Positions 24,799 through 35,154 of a DNA stretch of 64,000 bases are shown piece by piece. Source of the stretch: Cryptomeria japonica (lineage: Eukaryota > Streptophyta > Pinopsida > Cupressales > Cupressaceae); assembly GCF_030272615.1 (NCBI RefSeq), contig NC_081407.1, positions 141,550,897 to 141,614,896 on the forward strand, read 5' to 3'. The notes beneath the pieces were generated by a model. That model made no database searches. It was not told the origin of the DNA and saw only the letters and a program-made list of their open reading frames with translations. A program made the translations under genes and the position numbers. The stretch's first letter is position 1, and each line of letters starts with the position of its first letter.

Positions 24799-26319
24799 CT
24801 CAGACTCCGTCGAGGCGAGGCGGCTCCGAGGGAGGGAGTTCCTCATAGCTATAGTGGGCTCCCATTGTATCAGTATATGTACCATTATTGTATTGTAGAC
24901 ACCTGCGGGTGATTCTTTTTGTAGCCATATGATTCTTTTGACATCATTGTATTATGACACATTTGATTATATATGAGATGATTCATTTTTGCGGCAGCGA
25001 TATGCACGTGTACCTTATGTGATGAAATGTTCTTATGTGATGCTTATGATATGGATGCAAATATGTATATGATGCAATGCAATATATTTTTGTTCTTTTA
25101 TGTTGTATATGTGATGCATGATGCAACTGTAAATGTATGTAATGCAAATGAATATGATAATGCAAATGATTATTTACATAATGAAAATGTGAGATGTGCT
25201 AACATGTGTTGTATGCAGGATGTGATGCAATTGTGATATCTATATGTATGTATGAAATGCTTATATGTGGTGATGTAGGTGCAACTATATGAAATGCAAA
25301 TGTTTTTGGTGTGTCATTATACTCAGTCATGTGATAGCAGGCTACGTGGACTCGAGAAGGACAATGGAAGTCAATCAAGAAAGGGGGATGGAAGACAGAA
25401 GATAGGAAAGTGAAAAGAGCTTCTTGTGCGTTATCATCATTGAGCTTTATTATGGCAGAATAGGTTATGACAATCGAGGCATTTGTTCGGCCCAGAAAGT
25501 CATTGTACCTGTTTGCATGGAGATAAGACAGTCACAAACAAGGAATGCCCCAGTTCATACTAGACTCACAGTGTCCTCATATCCTTGGACAAGTCATAGC
25601 ATTACTAAAAGACAATCCACAGACAGCAAATGCAAATAAGTGACGATACCCCATCCTCGCCTTTCTAGTCAAAGACATCCTGGAGATAGAATCTCTAGTC
25701 AAAGACATCCTGGAAAAGCTAAAAGACATGTCACCATAAAGATAAAATCAAAAGAAAACCAAGACTCGACACCAACATCCACTGTAGTCCTCAAGTTTAG
25801 TGTCTCTTGTCACTTGTTTAAGTCTTATTCGATTGTGGTCACAATGTTCACTTTCACAAAAAGGATAGATAGCACTGAACCATATGTTGTCTGAGTCTGT
25901 TAAAAGATTTGATTTTGTTGAAGCCCATTGTTGCTGCTGTGTCTCCTTGGAAACTGACTGAATCCATGAAACTGATACCTTATTGTGGAGAAGACGAAAC
26001 TTTATTGCGGATTGTGCGCGGATAGACTGAAGAAAGCTGAAAGAAACTGTACTCCTCGAAACATGTGATGTTCTCAGTTCCACACCCATTACTAGACGTA
26101 GGAATTGGCCGTAGTCATAGATAGGATCTGATTTATTATGGATGGAAAAGGGAGTGAAAGGGGAGATTTATTATGAATGGCTAACCAATCTTGGGTAGAT
26201 CAATAACAAGCCATGATGGGAATGGGCAAGTTTATTGTGAGCGAATAAGTTGTGAGTGTGTGCAAAGTGAAAGGATGAAAGTGAATCCTGAAGGAGGGAG
26301 GAGCAAAGTCCCTACGCAT
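24799..26319. other. Spacer between PMD gene and pol of T
   Basis: No convincing ORF. About 24960-25300 is rich in ATGATGCAATGCAAATG-like words. A 21-bp direct repeat, CTAGTCAAAGACATCCTGGA, occurs at about 25668 and 25698. Confidence 0.5.
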
Positions 26320-26466
26320 GGCGCTGGTGACCCAGTTTTCACCATGGTACTTGCCCAGGGCGCCACCGAAGTGGTTTTCACCGTTGGACGAAATTATTTC
26401 TCTTTACTTTTTTCGATTTTTCTATTTTTTTGTTGTCACAAGGCGCCTGTTTGCCAGGTTTTCACC
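26320..26466 (-). repeat. Three two-stem hairpins downstream of T pol
   Basis: Copies at 26320-26343, 26359-26382 and 26442-26466 in element (minus) sense. Each begins GGTGAAAA and ends CGCC. Inner arms CTGG/CCAG, CCAC/GTGG (loop TTCG) and CCTG/CAGG pair perfectly; outer GGTG and CGCC can also pair with one G-T wobble. Two further copies are inside pol (29992-30077). Confidence 0.85.
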
Positions 26467-26489
26467 AAGTAACGATTTTTTTGTTTTAT

Positions 26490-26627
26490 AATTTTTTTTG
26501 TATTTTTGAATTTTTTTGATTTTTTTTTTTTTTTTTTGTATTTTTGAATTTTTTTGATTTTTTTTTTTTTTTTTGTATTTTTGAATTTTTTTGATTTTTG
26601 ATTTTTTTTTTTTTGTATTTTTGAATT
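26490..26627 (-). repeat. A-rich tandem repeat after T pol
   Basis: Four copies of a roughly 40-bp unit made of poly-T and GTATTTTTGAATTTTTTTGA on the plus strand (A-rich in element sense), directly after the pol stop. Confidence 0.8.
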
Positions 26628-26645
26628 AGAATACTCAAAAAGAGC

Positions 26646-29600
26646 TTATGTGTAGAACCTGCGAAGGTGCGTGCTGTTGATAGGATCCTCCAAGGGTTCA
26701 CCTTCCATAGTTGAGAGCTGATATGCCCCAGATCCATATACTGCTGTAATGATGTAAGGACCCAGCCAGTTGGGTTCAAATTTGCCCTTCTTTTCTCTAT
26801 CTTGCTGATTCTTGGGGTTCTCTCTGAGGGCTAAGTCGCCTACCTCAAATGTGCGAGGCTTGACCTTGTGATTGTAACTGCGACTCATTCGTTGTTGGTA
26901 AGCCTTGAGATGATTAAAAGCAGTGTGTCGTCGTTCCTCCAGCAGTTCTAGTTCTTGTAAGCGAGAGACCCTGTAGTCTTCATCGTTGATTATGTTTCTC
27001 AAGGAGACCCGTAAAGAAGGTAACTCGACCTCAATAGGCAAGATGGCTTCAGCGCCGTAGACAAGTGAGTAGGGTGTAGCTCCTGTAGGTGTGCGGACAC
27101 TGGTACGATAGGCCCAAAGTGCGGGATTGAGTTGGACATGCCAGTTACGGCCAGCGTCGTCGACTGTCTTTTTAAGTATTTTGAGAATTGTTTTGTTAGA
27201 CGCCTCAGCTTGGCCATTACCTTGGGGGTAGTATGGTGTGGAGAAACGGTGAGAGATATGGAAGCGCTCACAGAGTTCACGAACATCCTGGTTCTTGAAA
27301 GGACGCCCGTTATCGGTAATAATGGAAGTAGGAATCCCGTATCGGCAAATGATGTAGTTCAGGATGAAAGTAGCGATTTGTTTCCCAGTAACTTGTGTGA
27401 GAGGCACAGCTTCAATCCACTTTGTGAAATACTCTGTGGCTGTGATAATGAATTTATGTCCATTGGAAGAAGGAGGGTGAATCTTGCCTATGAGATCGAG
27501 TCCCCACTGACAAAAGGGCCAAGGAGATGCAAGTGGTTGTAGTTCCTGCGCTGGTGCATGTATGAGGTCTCCATGAATTTGACACTGCTTACACCTCTTG
27601 ACAAACTGATAGGCATCTTTTTCCATAGTAGGCCAGTAGTATCCAGTCCTGATGAGTTTCTTGGCCAAGGTAGGACCACTAGTATGTGGACCACATATCC
27701 CTTCGTGCACTTCTCGTAACGCAATCTGAGCTTCGTCACTCTCTAAACATCTAAGGAGGGTGCCATCTAGACCTCGTCGGTATAGGATATCAGCTAGGAT
27801 AACGTATCGGGAGGATTGGCGGATGAAAGTGCGGCGTTGGTTGTTCGATAAATCGGGAGGTAAGATGTTGTCGCGAAGGTATGTGAATATGGAACCATAT
27901 AACTGGGATTCAGGACCAACAACACATATCATTTCCGTAGGAGTGATCTCATATGATGGAATCAGCAGGTTGTCCACTAGGAACTCATAGCAGGTCTCAT
28001 TTTGCGGTAGGTCAATGAGCGAAGCAATTGTAGCCATGGCATCAGCAGCACGATTCTGTTCTCTTGGTATCTGCTCAAACTCTATCTTTGCAAAGTGCTG
28101 TTTCAGATCATCTACCAGTTGTTTGTAAGGCATTAGCTTTTCATCTTTTGTTTTATAATCATCAGTTGCTTGACGGATGACAAGTTGAGAATCCCCAAAA
28201 ACACGAAGTTCTTGGATCTTCCACTGAACTGCAATCCTTAGCCCCGTTGTTAATGCCTCGTATTCCGCTATATTGTTGGTACAAGGAAATGATAAGTGGT
28301 ATGACTTTGGTATAGAATCACCTTGGGGAGTTATAAAGAGTATACCCGCTCCTGCCCCATGCTGTGTGTATGAGCCATCAAAGTATAGTTGCCATGGCTT
28401 TGCAGGTGATATTGTTAGAATGGACTCATCTGGAAATTCTGACTGTAGAGGAACATCATCTATCATGGGAGCATCTGCCAGTTGATCTGCGATGGCTTGT
28501 CCTTTTATGGCTTTTCTGTCCACGTATTCAATGTCGAATTCACTCAAAATCATTACCCACTTGGCCAGTCGCCCAGTAAGTGTAGCTTTGTTGAGCAGAT
28601 ATTTTAGTGGATCAATTCTGGCAATCAACTTGGTCTTGTGAGTAAGCATGTAATGTCGTAATTTTTGTGAAGCGAAGACCACAGCGAGACATGCACGCTC
28701 AATTGGTGTGTAGTTCAGCTCATATCCCACCAATGTGCGACTGATATAGTAGACTGCTTTTTCCTTGCCGTCAGGTATTTGTTGTGCTAGTAGTGCCCCC
28801 AGCGCTGTTGGAGTAGCTGATATGTAAAGTAGCAATGGTTGATCTTGAATTGGTGGCATCAAAACTGGCGGGTTCAAAAGATAGTCTTTAAGTGCCTGAA
28901 AAGCCTGTTGACAGTTCTCATCCCATTTGAACTTAATGTTTTTGTGTAGCAGGTGCTGGAAAGGATTGCACTTATCTGCAAGTTGTGCTATGAATCTTCG
29001 TATAGACTGGAGTCTCCCTTGTAAAGACCGAAGTTGACTGATATTCTTGGGTGGCGGCATGTCCAAGATAGCCTTGACTTTTGTTGGATCCGCTTCTATT
29101 CCTCTTTTAGATACAATGAATCCTAGGAGCTTCCCGGAGGTTACTCCAAAGACACATTTCTTTGGATTTAATCTTACCTTGTATTTTTCCAGCCTATCAA
29201 AAGCAACTGAAAGTATGTCCAAGTGTGTATTTCTGTCTATGGATTTAACCAAAAGGTCGTCAACATAATCTTCCACCGTTACATGCATGAGATCATGGAA
29301 GATAGTAGTCATGGCTCGTTGATACGTGGCACCTGCATTTTTCAGCCCAAAGGGCATGACATTCCAGCAGAAGGTTCCCCATGGACAAGTGAATGATGTT
29401 TTATGTTGATCTTCAGGTGCAATCTTGATCTGATTATATCCAGAAAATCCGTCCATTAAAGATAACATCTCATGGCCTGCTGTGAGATCAACAATTAAAT
29501 CAATGTTTGGTAATGGGAAATCGTCCTTCGGACAAGCCTTGTTGATATCCCTGAAGTCTGTACATATTCGGATGCTGCGATCTGGTTTGCTAACAGGTAC

Positions 29601-30719
29601 TAAGTTGGAAATCCATTCAGGATAATCAATTGGGCGTATGAATCCGACATCTAGTAATTTCTCCAGCTCTGCCTTGACTAGCAATGCCACCTGTGGATGC
29701 ATTTTCCTCAATTTCTGTTTTACTGGTTTTGCCCCCGGTTTGACTGTTAAATGATGCATTACTAAATCGGGGTCTAGTCCAGGCATATCAGCATAAGACC
29801 ATGCGAAGTTGACTTGTCGTTCCTTAAAGAAGCTTATGAACCTTGCTTTCTCGGCCTCTGTCAATGATTGAGCCAAAAATATGTTGTGTGGAACCTCTGC
29901 TGTACCAATGTTTGTCTTTATAGTCTCCTCTACCAACATGGATGATTTTTCCTCGTATGATGCTGGGAGAATGTCAAGCCTTCCATCTTCGGGCGCCTCA
30001 GAGAGGTTTTCACCCTCAGATACGTCCTTTCTTTTTACTTTTTTAGAGTCAGAGAGCGCCACAGTGTGGTTTTCGCCATAAGACCCTTGTTTTGTTCTTA
30101 TTTTCACATTTTTGCGACTAGAAGGCCCGACACCCTCACCAAAGTATGCCATGTTATTTAGCTCTATGGCGTATCCTGCTTTATGGTCTCCAAGAGGAAG
30201 ATCATCGCGAATGCCAAGATAATCAACAATAGCTTCGTCATTTTGAAATGTATCAAACTGTGGTGGTCCATCCTGATCCCAGTCAATGAGTTGGGGGTGA
30301 ACGAGGGGAAGGTCTTTAGTGTTTTTAGAGTCCGCAAGGCTAATAGTGAAAATGTGGTTATATTCAGGTATGTCAAGGTAGTCATCAAGGTCGTCAATGG
30401 CACTCTCCTCATCAGTGTCGATCGTGAGTGAGTCCAAATTATCATCACTAGTAGCACCCTCAGGGACAGGTGTCCTCATCCTATGTGATCCTGACCTAGG
30501 GCCTTGAAACGAAGCTTGTGCGGGATCCTTATAGGTCGGTTCTTGACCAACTCTGAATTTCTTGTAAAACTCCTCCTTCTCTGTAGGTTCATCTGGCTCT
30601 CTAAATGTCTCATTGAGTTCATAGTCGCTGGAGGATTTGTCTGAACCCCATTCCCACTCATTGGAGTCTGTGGAATAATTATCCTCTTGTTGAACTTCAG
30701 CCACTTTGACTCGCCATAT
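26646..30719 (-). CDS. pol: Pol of element T: RT, RNase H, second RNase H, integrase
   Basis: The open frame begins after a TAG at 30720-30722; residue 1 below is the codon at 30704 (a GTG), 1,352 codons to TAA. Residues 1-280 are acidic with no known domain. RT is about 310-590 (LMDGF Asp418; YVDD 480-483). The first RNase H/connection (about 620-735) has YISAT where the first catalytic Asp is usual. A second, archaeal-type RNase H (about 770-895) has Asp776, Glu814, Asp838 and Asp888. Integrase has zinc-finger His1000, His1007, Cys1038, Cys1041 and the DD35E triad Asp1070, Asp1131, Glu1167. It copies the RNA genome and inserts the DNA. No inner stop or frameshift. No ATG near the start, so it is probably made as an extension of gag-protease. 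Confidence 0.95.
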   Translation of the reverse strand: MWRVKVAEVQQEDNYSTDSNEWEWGSDKSSSDYELNETFREPDEPTEKEEFYKKFRVGQEPTYKDPAQASFQGPRSGSHRMRTPVPEGATSDDNLDSLTIDTDEESAIDDLDDYLDIPEYNHIFTISLADSKNTKDLPLVHPQLIDWDQDGPPQFDTFQNDEAIVDYLGIRDDLPLGDHKAGYAIELNNMAYFGEGVGPSSRKNVKIRTKQGSYGENHTVALSDSKKVKRKDVSEGENLSEAPEDGRLDILPASYEEKSSMLVEETIKTNIGTAEVPHNIFLAQSLTEAEKARFISFFKERQVNFAWSYADMPGLDPDLVMHHLTVKPGAKPVKQKLRKMHPQVALLVKAELEKLLDVGFIRPIDYPEWISNLVPVSKPDRSIRICTDFRDINKACPKDDFPLPNIDLIVDLTAGHEMLSLMDGFSGYNQIKIAPEDQHKTSFTCPWGTFCWNVMPFGLKNAGATYQRAMTTIFHDLMHVTVEDYVDDLLVKSIDRNTHLDILSVAFDRLEKYKVRLNPKKCVFGVTSGKLLGFIVSKRGIEADPTKVKAILDMPPPKNISQLRSLQGRLQSIRRFIAQLADKCNPFQHLLHKNIKFKWDENCQQAFQALKDYLLNPPVLMPPIQDQPLLLYISATPTALGALLAQQIPDGKEKAVYYISRTLVGYELNYTPIERACLAVVFASQKLRHYMLTHKTKLIARIDPLKYLLNKATLTGRLAKWVMILSEFDIEYVDRKAIKGQAIADQLADAPMIDDVPLQSEFPDESILTISPAKPWQLYFDGSYTQHGAGAGILFITPQGDSIPKSYHLSFPCTNNIAEYEALTTGLRIAVQWKIQELRVFGDSQLVIRQATDDYKTKDEKLMPYKQLVDDLKQHFAKIEFEQIPREQNRAADAMATIASLIDLPQNETCYEFLVDNLLIPSYEITPTEMICVVGPESQLYGSIFTYLRDNILPPDLSNNQRRTFIRQSSRYVILADILYRRGLDGTLLRCLESDEAQIALREVHEGICGPHTSGPTLAKKLIRTGYYWPTMEKDAYQFVKRCKQCQIHGDLIHAPAQELQPLASPWPFCQWGLDLIGKIHPPSSNGHKFIITATEYFTKWIEAVPLTQVTGKQIATFILNYIICRYGIPTSIITDNGRPFKNQDVRELCERFHISHRFSTPYYPQGNGQAEASNKTILKILKKTVDDAGRNWHVQLNPALWAYRTSVRTPTGATPYSLVYGAEAILPIEVELPSLRVSLRNIINDEDYRVSRLQELELLEERRHTAFNHLKAYQQRMSRSYNHKVKPRTFEVGDLALRENPKNQQDREKKGKFEPNWLGPYIITAVYGSGAYQLSTMEGEPLEDPINSTHLRRFYT
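29992..30077 (-). repeat. Two further two-stem hairpins inside the pol N-terminal coding region
   Basis: Copies at 29992-30014 (inner arms CCTC/GAGG, loop TCT) and 30055-30077 (arms CCAC/GTGG, loop ACT), with the same GGYGAAAA start and CGCC or CGCT end as at 26320-26466. They encode GEN-containing peptides within the acidic pre-RT segment. Confidence 0.8.
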
Positions 30720-31331
30720 CTATTTTGTTCTCTTGTTTTGAATCTTCGGATTTAGAAAACCAAGCCCCTTAGAGCGTTCCCTTCTTGTAGTTAGCTCAGG
30801 TTGTAGAGGCTCCATGACACCTTCTTTGCGTAGTCCGAGAGGGCTTTTTCCATCATACCCGAATCTCTGCAGAATTTTGAAACCTTTACCATAGTTTTCA
30901 CAGGGTATTATAATTTGATCATGTGTATCCTCTTCAGCGTCCTTATATAGCATTTTATATAAATTTTCTTCCTCTAGTTCGCCCCATTTTTGAAAGACGG
31001 TAGGATCCCATTTGAGTAGCATGATGGAGATTTGCTTATTAGGATGTGGCCTCCCATATTCCTTGGGGGAGTTCATGACTTGTCGTAAGAACATTGTTTG
31101 ATTCAGAGTGTATTCTCCCATGCCTTTGTCTTGAAACTTGGCTCTAAGTTCACCTTGTTTGGATGTCGAGGGCTTTAATGACTCAGGATCAATATATGCT
31201 GAAGAAGGAGTAGCCTCACGATTGTTGGGAATGATAATCTCAGTATGTGATCTCAAGTTATTGCAATATATGAATGGATTTGGATCACCATTGACCGTTA
31301 CCTCGACTCCATTATGAGGAAACTTGATGCA
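30720..31331 (-). CDS. G-patch domain frame between protease and pol of T
   Basis: 203 codons in the same frame as gag-protease and pol, between TAG codons at 31332-31334 and 30720-30722. The first 20 or so residues (starting CIKFPHNG) continue the usual C-terminal block of the protease. A G-patch (about 45 residues) lies near the end: GFKILQRFGYDGKSPLGL, then KGLGF. G-patch domains bind RNA or activate DEAH helicases; they also follow the protease in some retroviruses. There is no ATG at the start of the frame (first one near 31121), so readthrough of the upstream TAG, splicing or re-initiation would be needed. Confidence 0.75.
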   Translation of the reverse strand, partial: CIKFPHNGVEVTVNGDPNPFIYCNNLRSHTEIIIPNNREATPSSAYIDPESLKPSTSKQGELRAKFQDKGMGEYTLNQTMFLRQVMNSPKEYGRPHPNKQISIMLLKWDPTVFQKWGELEEENLYKMLYKDAEEDTHDQIIIPCENYGKGFKILQRFGYDGKSPLGLRKEGVMEPLQPELTTRRERSKGLGFLNPKIQNKRTK

Positions 31332-34124
31332 CTAATGGTATGTTGATGGGACCGCTCTCATTTCATGAATCCACGGACGTCCTAGCAATATGTTATACGT
31401 GAGGTCTAGATCCAGGACTTGACAAATCACGTCCTTTGTGACTGGCCCTATTCTTAGTGGTAAGATGACTGTGCCCTTGGACGAACGCTCTTCATCATCA
31501 TAAGCCTTAATAGTGATTTGGTTTGTAGAATTCACAGCTTTGTCAGAATATCCCAATTGTCTGATGGTGCTCAATGTACAAATATTAAGACCTGCTCCTC
31601 CATCTATCAGGACTCGTTTTATTCGGTGTTTATGTATGAAGGCTTCAATATGTAGAGGTGCATTATGAGGCTGACTTATGGAGGCGTCATCGGCTTCTGT
31701 GAATGTGAGGGAGTGTGGAACGGATAGGTATCCCACCATGGCTTGAAACTGGTCCACGTTCAGATCAGTAGGGACAGCAGTATCTCTCAAGGTTTTGTCA
31801 AGGACAGCTTTATGTGCAGGAGATATACATAAGAGCTCAAGAATAGAGATGAGTGCGGGTGTTTTCCCTAATTGCTCTACAAGATCGTACTCAGGCTTAG
31901 TTGACGGAAGATTGGTATTCTTAGTAGAGGTTCCTGGCAATGTGATCTTACCTCGACGGGTTGTAACATGACATTCGGAGGTAGATGTGGACGAAGATCC
32001 CACACCTTTTAGGACAATTTTAGGTCGCTGAGGAGGATTCTCAGGATTTTTATTTTTGATAGTAATGGTAGAAATATGATTGTCCATTGAGATGTGATTA
32101 ATAGTGGAATCATAATTGTAAGATGTTCTGGTGTAATTGGCTTGATCATCTATGACTTTGCCTTTTCCCTTGTCATGTTTTGGGAATGGTTCCTTAAACA
32201 CCTCATGCTCTTGGTTAGATGAATGTCCCTCAATCTCAATATCTCCTCTGTCAATGAGATCTTGTACAATGTTTTTCAATCGATGGCAATTACTTGTCTT
32301 ATGACCCTTGCTCTTATGAAATTCGCAATATTCATCATCATTCCACCAATTTGGTTTTACCTTTGGTTCATATGGAGGAAAATCTGGGACCGTGATCACC
32401 TTGTTTGCTACAAGCTTTTTAAATACTGATTCAAGTGGTTCTCCCAATGGAGTGTACTTCCTTCGTGGTTTAGCAGCCGTTTGATTGTTCACTTGATTGT
32501 TGGTAGAACTTGATCCAGAAAAGACGAACTTTGGTCTCACTGTGTTGGCATCAACAACACCATCATTAACTGTGTTCTTGTTCTTGTTCCAAAACTTTGG
32601 TTTGTCCTTTCCCTTAAAGTCCTCTTTGTTTTCTTTGAATAGTTTGATAACTCCTTGTTCAATCAAGACCTTTTCTGTTGCTAGGCCCTTTTCAATGACA
32701 TCCTTAAATGTAGACAAACAAGCTTTTCTGAGATCATAACCAATAGCCTTGTTAACATTTTGTGTGAACATTTCCACCATTTGTTTTTGCAGGATTTCAC
32801 AAGAGCATCTGCTAGCTAAGTTTCTCCATCTTTGTAGAAATGACGCAAAAGATTCTCCTTCTTTTTGTTTCGTATTGCACAAGGTAGTAACTGAGACATC
32901 TGTTTCAATGTTGTAGGAAAAATGCTGAATGAATGCCTCTGCCAAGTCGCCCCATGACTTAATACCGGGAGGTAATTGAGAAAACCATTCCATCGCTTGA
33001 TCTCCTAAGCTCTGTGGGAACAACCTCATTAAGTATGTTTCTTCTGCTGCTACCTCAATGCAAGCTGTGAAGAATTGTCTTATGTGTGCCTTAGGGTCTC
33101 CTCTCCCTCTATATTTGTCAAATTTCGGTGTTGCAAAGTGCGGAGGAAACGGAGGCATTGGAATGCTCTTATCAAATGGATAAGGGCATATATCTCTCAT
33201 AGTATATGTGGGTTTTGATGTGCCCATGTCTTCCACTTTCTTTTGTAGATCTCTAATTTGTTGCTCCAAATTATTTTTGGGAGGAGATGGATTTCTTGTA
33301 GCATATCCCATGTTTGAAACACCCATTTGAGGAGGAGCTTGTTGCATGTATGGATGATACTGATCGTAGACATGTCCATATGGAGGTCTATATTGTTGCG
33401 ACATGTATGGAGCACTTGGCATAATTTCTTGTTGAGGGACCCCATATCTGTTTTGTGTATATAAACCATATTCAATAGGCCTTTCATTTTCCATTGTGTT
33501 GCCCCCAATTTTGGCATGAGGTCTCCTTGTGTCAAAATTTTGAGGAAGTCCTTGAGTATCCATTTGTCTTGGTTGACCCATATCTTGAGCATGTGTTTGA
33601 ACATAGGGCCTCCATGATGGTCTTTGAGTGTAAGTATCATGCATTTGAGCTTGTGTATGTGGGATTGCTGGTTTCTGAAGCAAAACTGATGGTGACTCCG
33701 GCATCATATTATTGGTTCCTCCACTATTAGGTTGAGTTTGTTGTGAAGGTCTACTTTCCATAAGTTGAGATAAGTCAAAATCATGTGGTATTTTAGCTCC
33801 ACTTTGTGCCATCATGTTTAGAAAGTATTGACGATCTCTCCTCATTATCTCTTCAACCAACCTATTGAATTGAGGATCCATTATAGATTCTTGTATGTCT
33901 GCTGATAGTATTGAAGAATTGTCCACATTATCATTGTGTGTAGCGTTGTGTATAGCGTTTGCGCTTTCCATATTTGGATTGTGTCTATAAACATTCATGT
34001 CTGGTAATGTAGTGTGCTCAGGATTGTAGAAGACATCATTGTCATACTCATAAGAACTCATGTTTACGGACCCTTGAGCTTCTTTAGCTTTTCTCCTAGA
34101 TTTTTGAAGACGGGTTTCAACCAT
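31332..34124 (-). CDS. gag: Gag-protease of element T
   Basis: 930 codons from ATG 34124. Residues 1-300 are Gln/Pro/Tyr-rich. The Retrotrans_gag core is about 330-480 (AMEWFSQLPPGIKSWGDLAE, AFIQHFSYN). A zinc knuckle of CX2HX4HX4C type is at Cys600, His603, His608, Cys613, with His replacing the usual second Cys. The aspartic protease is about 825-930, active site IDGGAG (Asp841), DGGA instead of D[ST]GA, as in many Tat elements. The frame ends at TAG 31332-31334, inside the conserved protease C-terminal block rather than after it. The 2.35-kb leader precedes it. It forms the particle and cuts the polyprotein. Confidence 0.93.
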   Translation of the reverse strand: MVETRLQKSRRKAKEAQGSVNMSSYEYDNDVFYNPEHTTLPDMNVYRHNPNMESANAIHNATHNDNVDNSSILSADIQESIMDPQFNRLVEEIMRRDRQYFLNMMAQSGAKIPHDFDLSQLMESRPSQQTQPNSGGTNNMMPESPSVLLQKPAIPHTQAQMHDTYTQRPSWRPYVQTHAQDMGQPRQMDTQGLPQNFDTRRPHAKIGGNTMENERPIEYGLYTQNRYGVPQQEIMPSAPYMSQQYRPPYGHVYDQYHPYMQQAPPQMGVSNMGYATRNPSPPKNNLEQQIRDLQKKVEDMGTSKPTYTMRDICPYPFDKSIPMPPFPPHFATPKFDKYRGRGDPKAHIRQFFTACIEVAAEETYLMRLFPQSLGDQAMEWFSQLPPGIKSWGDLAEAFIQHFSYNIETDVSVTTLCNTKQKEGESFASFLQRWRNLASRCSCEILQKQMVEMFTQNVNKAIGYDLRKACLSTFKDVIEKGLATEKVLIEQGVIKLFKENKEDFKGKDKPKFWNKNKNTVNDGVVDANTVRPKFVFSGSSSTNNQVNNQTAAKPRRKYTPLGEPLESVFKKLVANKVITVPDFPPYEPKVKPNWWNDDEYCEFHKSKGHKTSNCHRLKNIVQDLIDRGDIEIEGHSSNQEHEVFKEPFPKHDKGKGKVIDDQANYTRTSYNYDSTINHISMDNHISTITIKNKNPENPPQRPKIVLKGVGSSSTSTSECHVTTRRGKITLPGTSTKNTNLPSTKPEYDLVEQLGKTPALISILELLCISPAHKAVLDKTLRDTAVPTDLNVDQFQAMVGYLSVPHSLTFTEADDASISQPHNAPLHIEAFIHKHRIKRVLIDGGAGLNICTLSTIRQLGYSDKAVNSTNQITIKAYDDEERSSKGTVILPLRIGPVTKDVICQVLDLDLTYNILLGRPWIHEMRAVPSTYH

Positions 34125-34614
34125 GAACTAGGTGTTTAGCAATATGTGAGAGACTTAGACGAAAATGACAAGAGTATGTAAGACTAAGAGTTGTATGGAA
34201 TGTAAATGAATCTTGAGTTTACTTGCAATGTCCAAAGTGTAAGACCAAGTATGTATGTAGTAGAGTAGGTGTGACTTCCAAAGAGAGGATAGTTTCTCTT
34301 GATGAGGTAAGCTGACCTTGACTCTAAGTAAGACCAAATGAGACCCAAAGGTAAGAAACCTTGATGAGGGACCACTTAGCAAAGTGTTGTTGTATGTAGT
34401 GTGTTGACAAAGTATAGTGAGGACAAGCAAGTGACCTTTTGACTCAAGTTTAGACAAGTATGAATGTAAAATGAGGTATGAAGCAATGATGGACTGTGTA
34501 AGACCTTAGAACAGGCTGAATGCTAGATGAAACCTGAAGAGACAACCTAGGAAGCTCAAGTATGCCGAAACTGATTTCTTTGTTTGCTTGACTGTTAAAC
34601 TTTTCAAATCCTGA

Positions 34615-34905
34615 CACAGACGCCTCTGTATACTTCACAGACGCGGTTTTAAGACACAGACGCTATTCTGTTTGACACAAACGTGATTCTGAGATTTCCT
34701 GTTGATGTTTGCTAAGACTGTAACAGTTTTTTGCAATTTGTGGACACAGACGCGCCTGTATACATCACAGACGCGATTTCCAGACACAGACGTGTCTCTG
34801 TTCGACACAGACGCTGATAAAAACACAGACGCTATTCTGTACTTCACAGACGCGTTTATCAGACACAGACGCGATTTTAACCGACACAGACGCGTTTCTG
34901 CAACC
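34615..34905 (-). repeat. Cluster of about 12 CACAGACGCG-like words (leader, inner)
   Basis: In plus orientation ACACAGACGCG and close variants at intervals of 15-30 bp, separated by short T-rich or A-rich spacers. Confidence 0.85.
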
Positions 34906-35154
34906 TTAGTGCAATCTTTCCTATCTGTGAATTTGTTTTGCTGTGACCAAATCTGATTTTTCGACTGTTTTTCGTGACAAGAGGACACAGTGTTGATGAC
35001 CCAGTGTTTGCAGACTGTTTAGACTCCAAAAAGTGTGTTGTTTGATGTAAAAAGTATTTGCATACACTTGAAGACACAAAAGACACAATGTTTTGCTGTT
35101 TTGTCTTGATTGTTTGAATGTTTATCATAAGTCAAGCACAATTCTTATGGCTGG

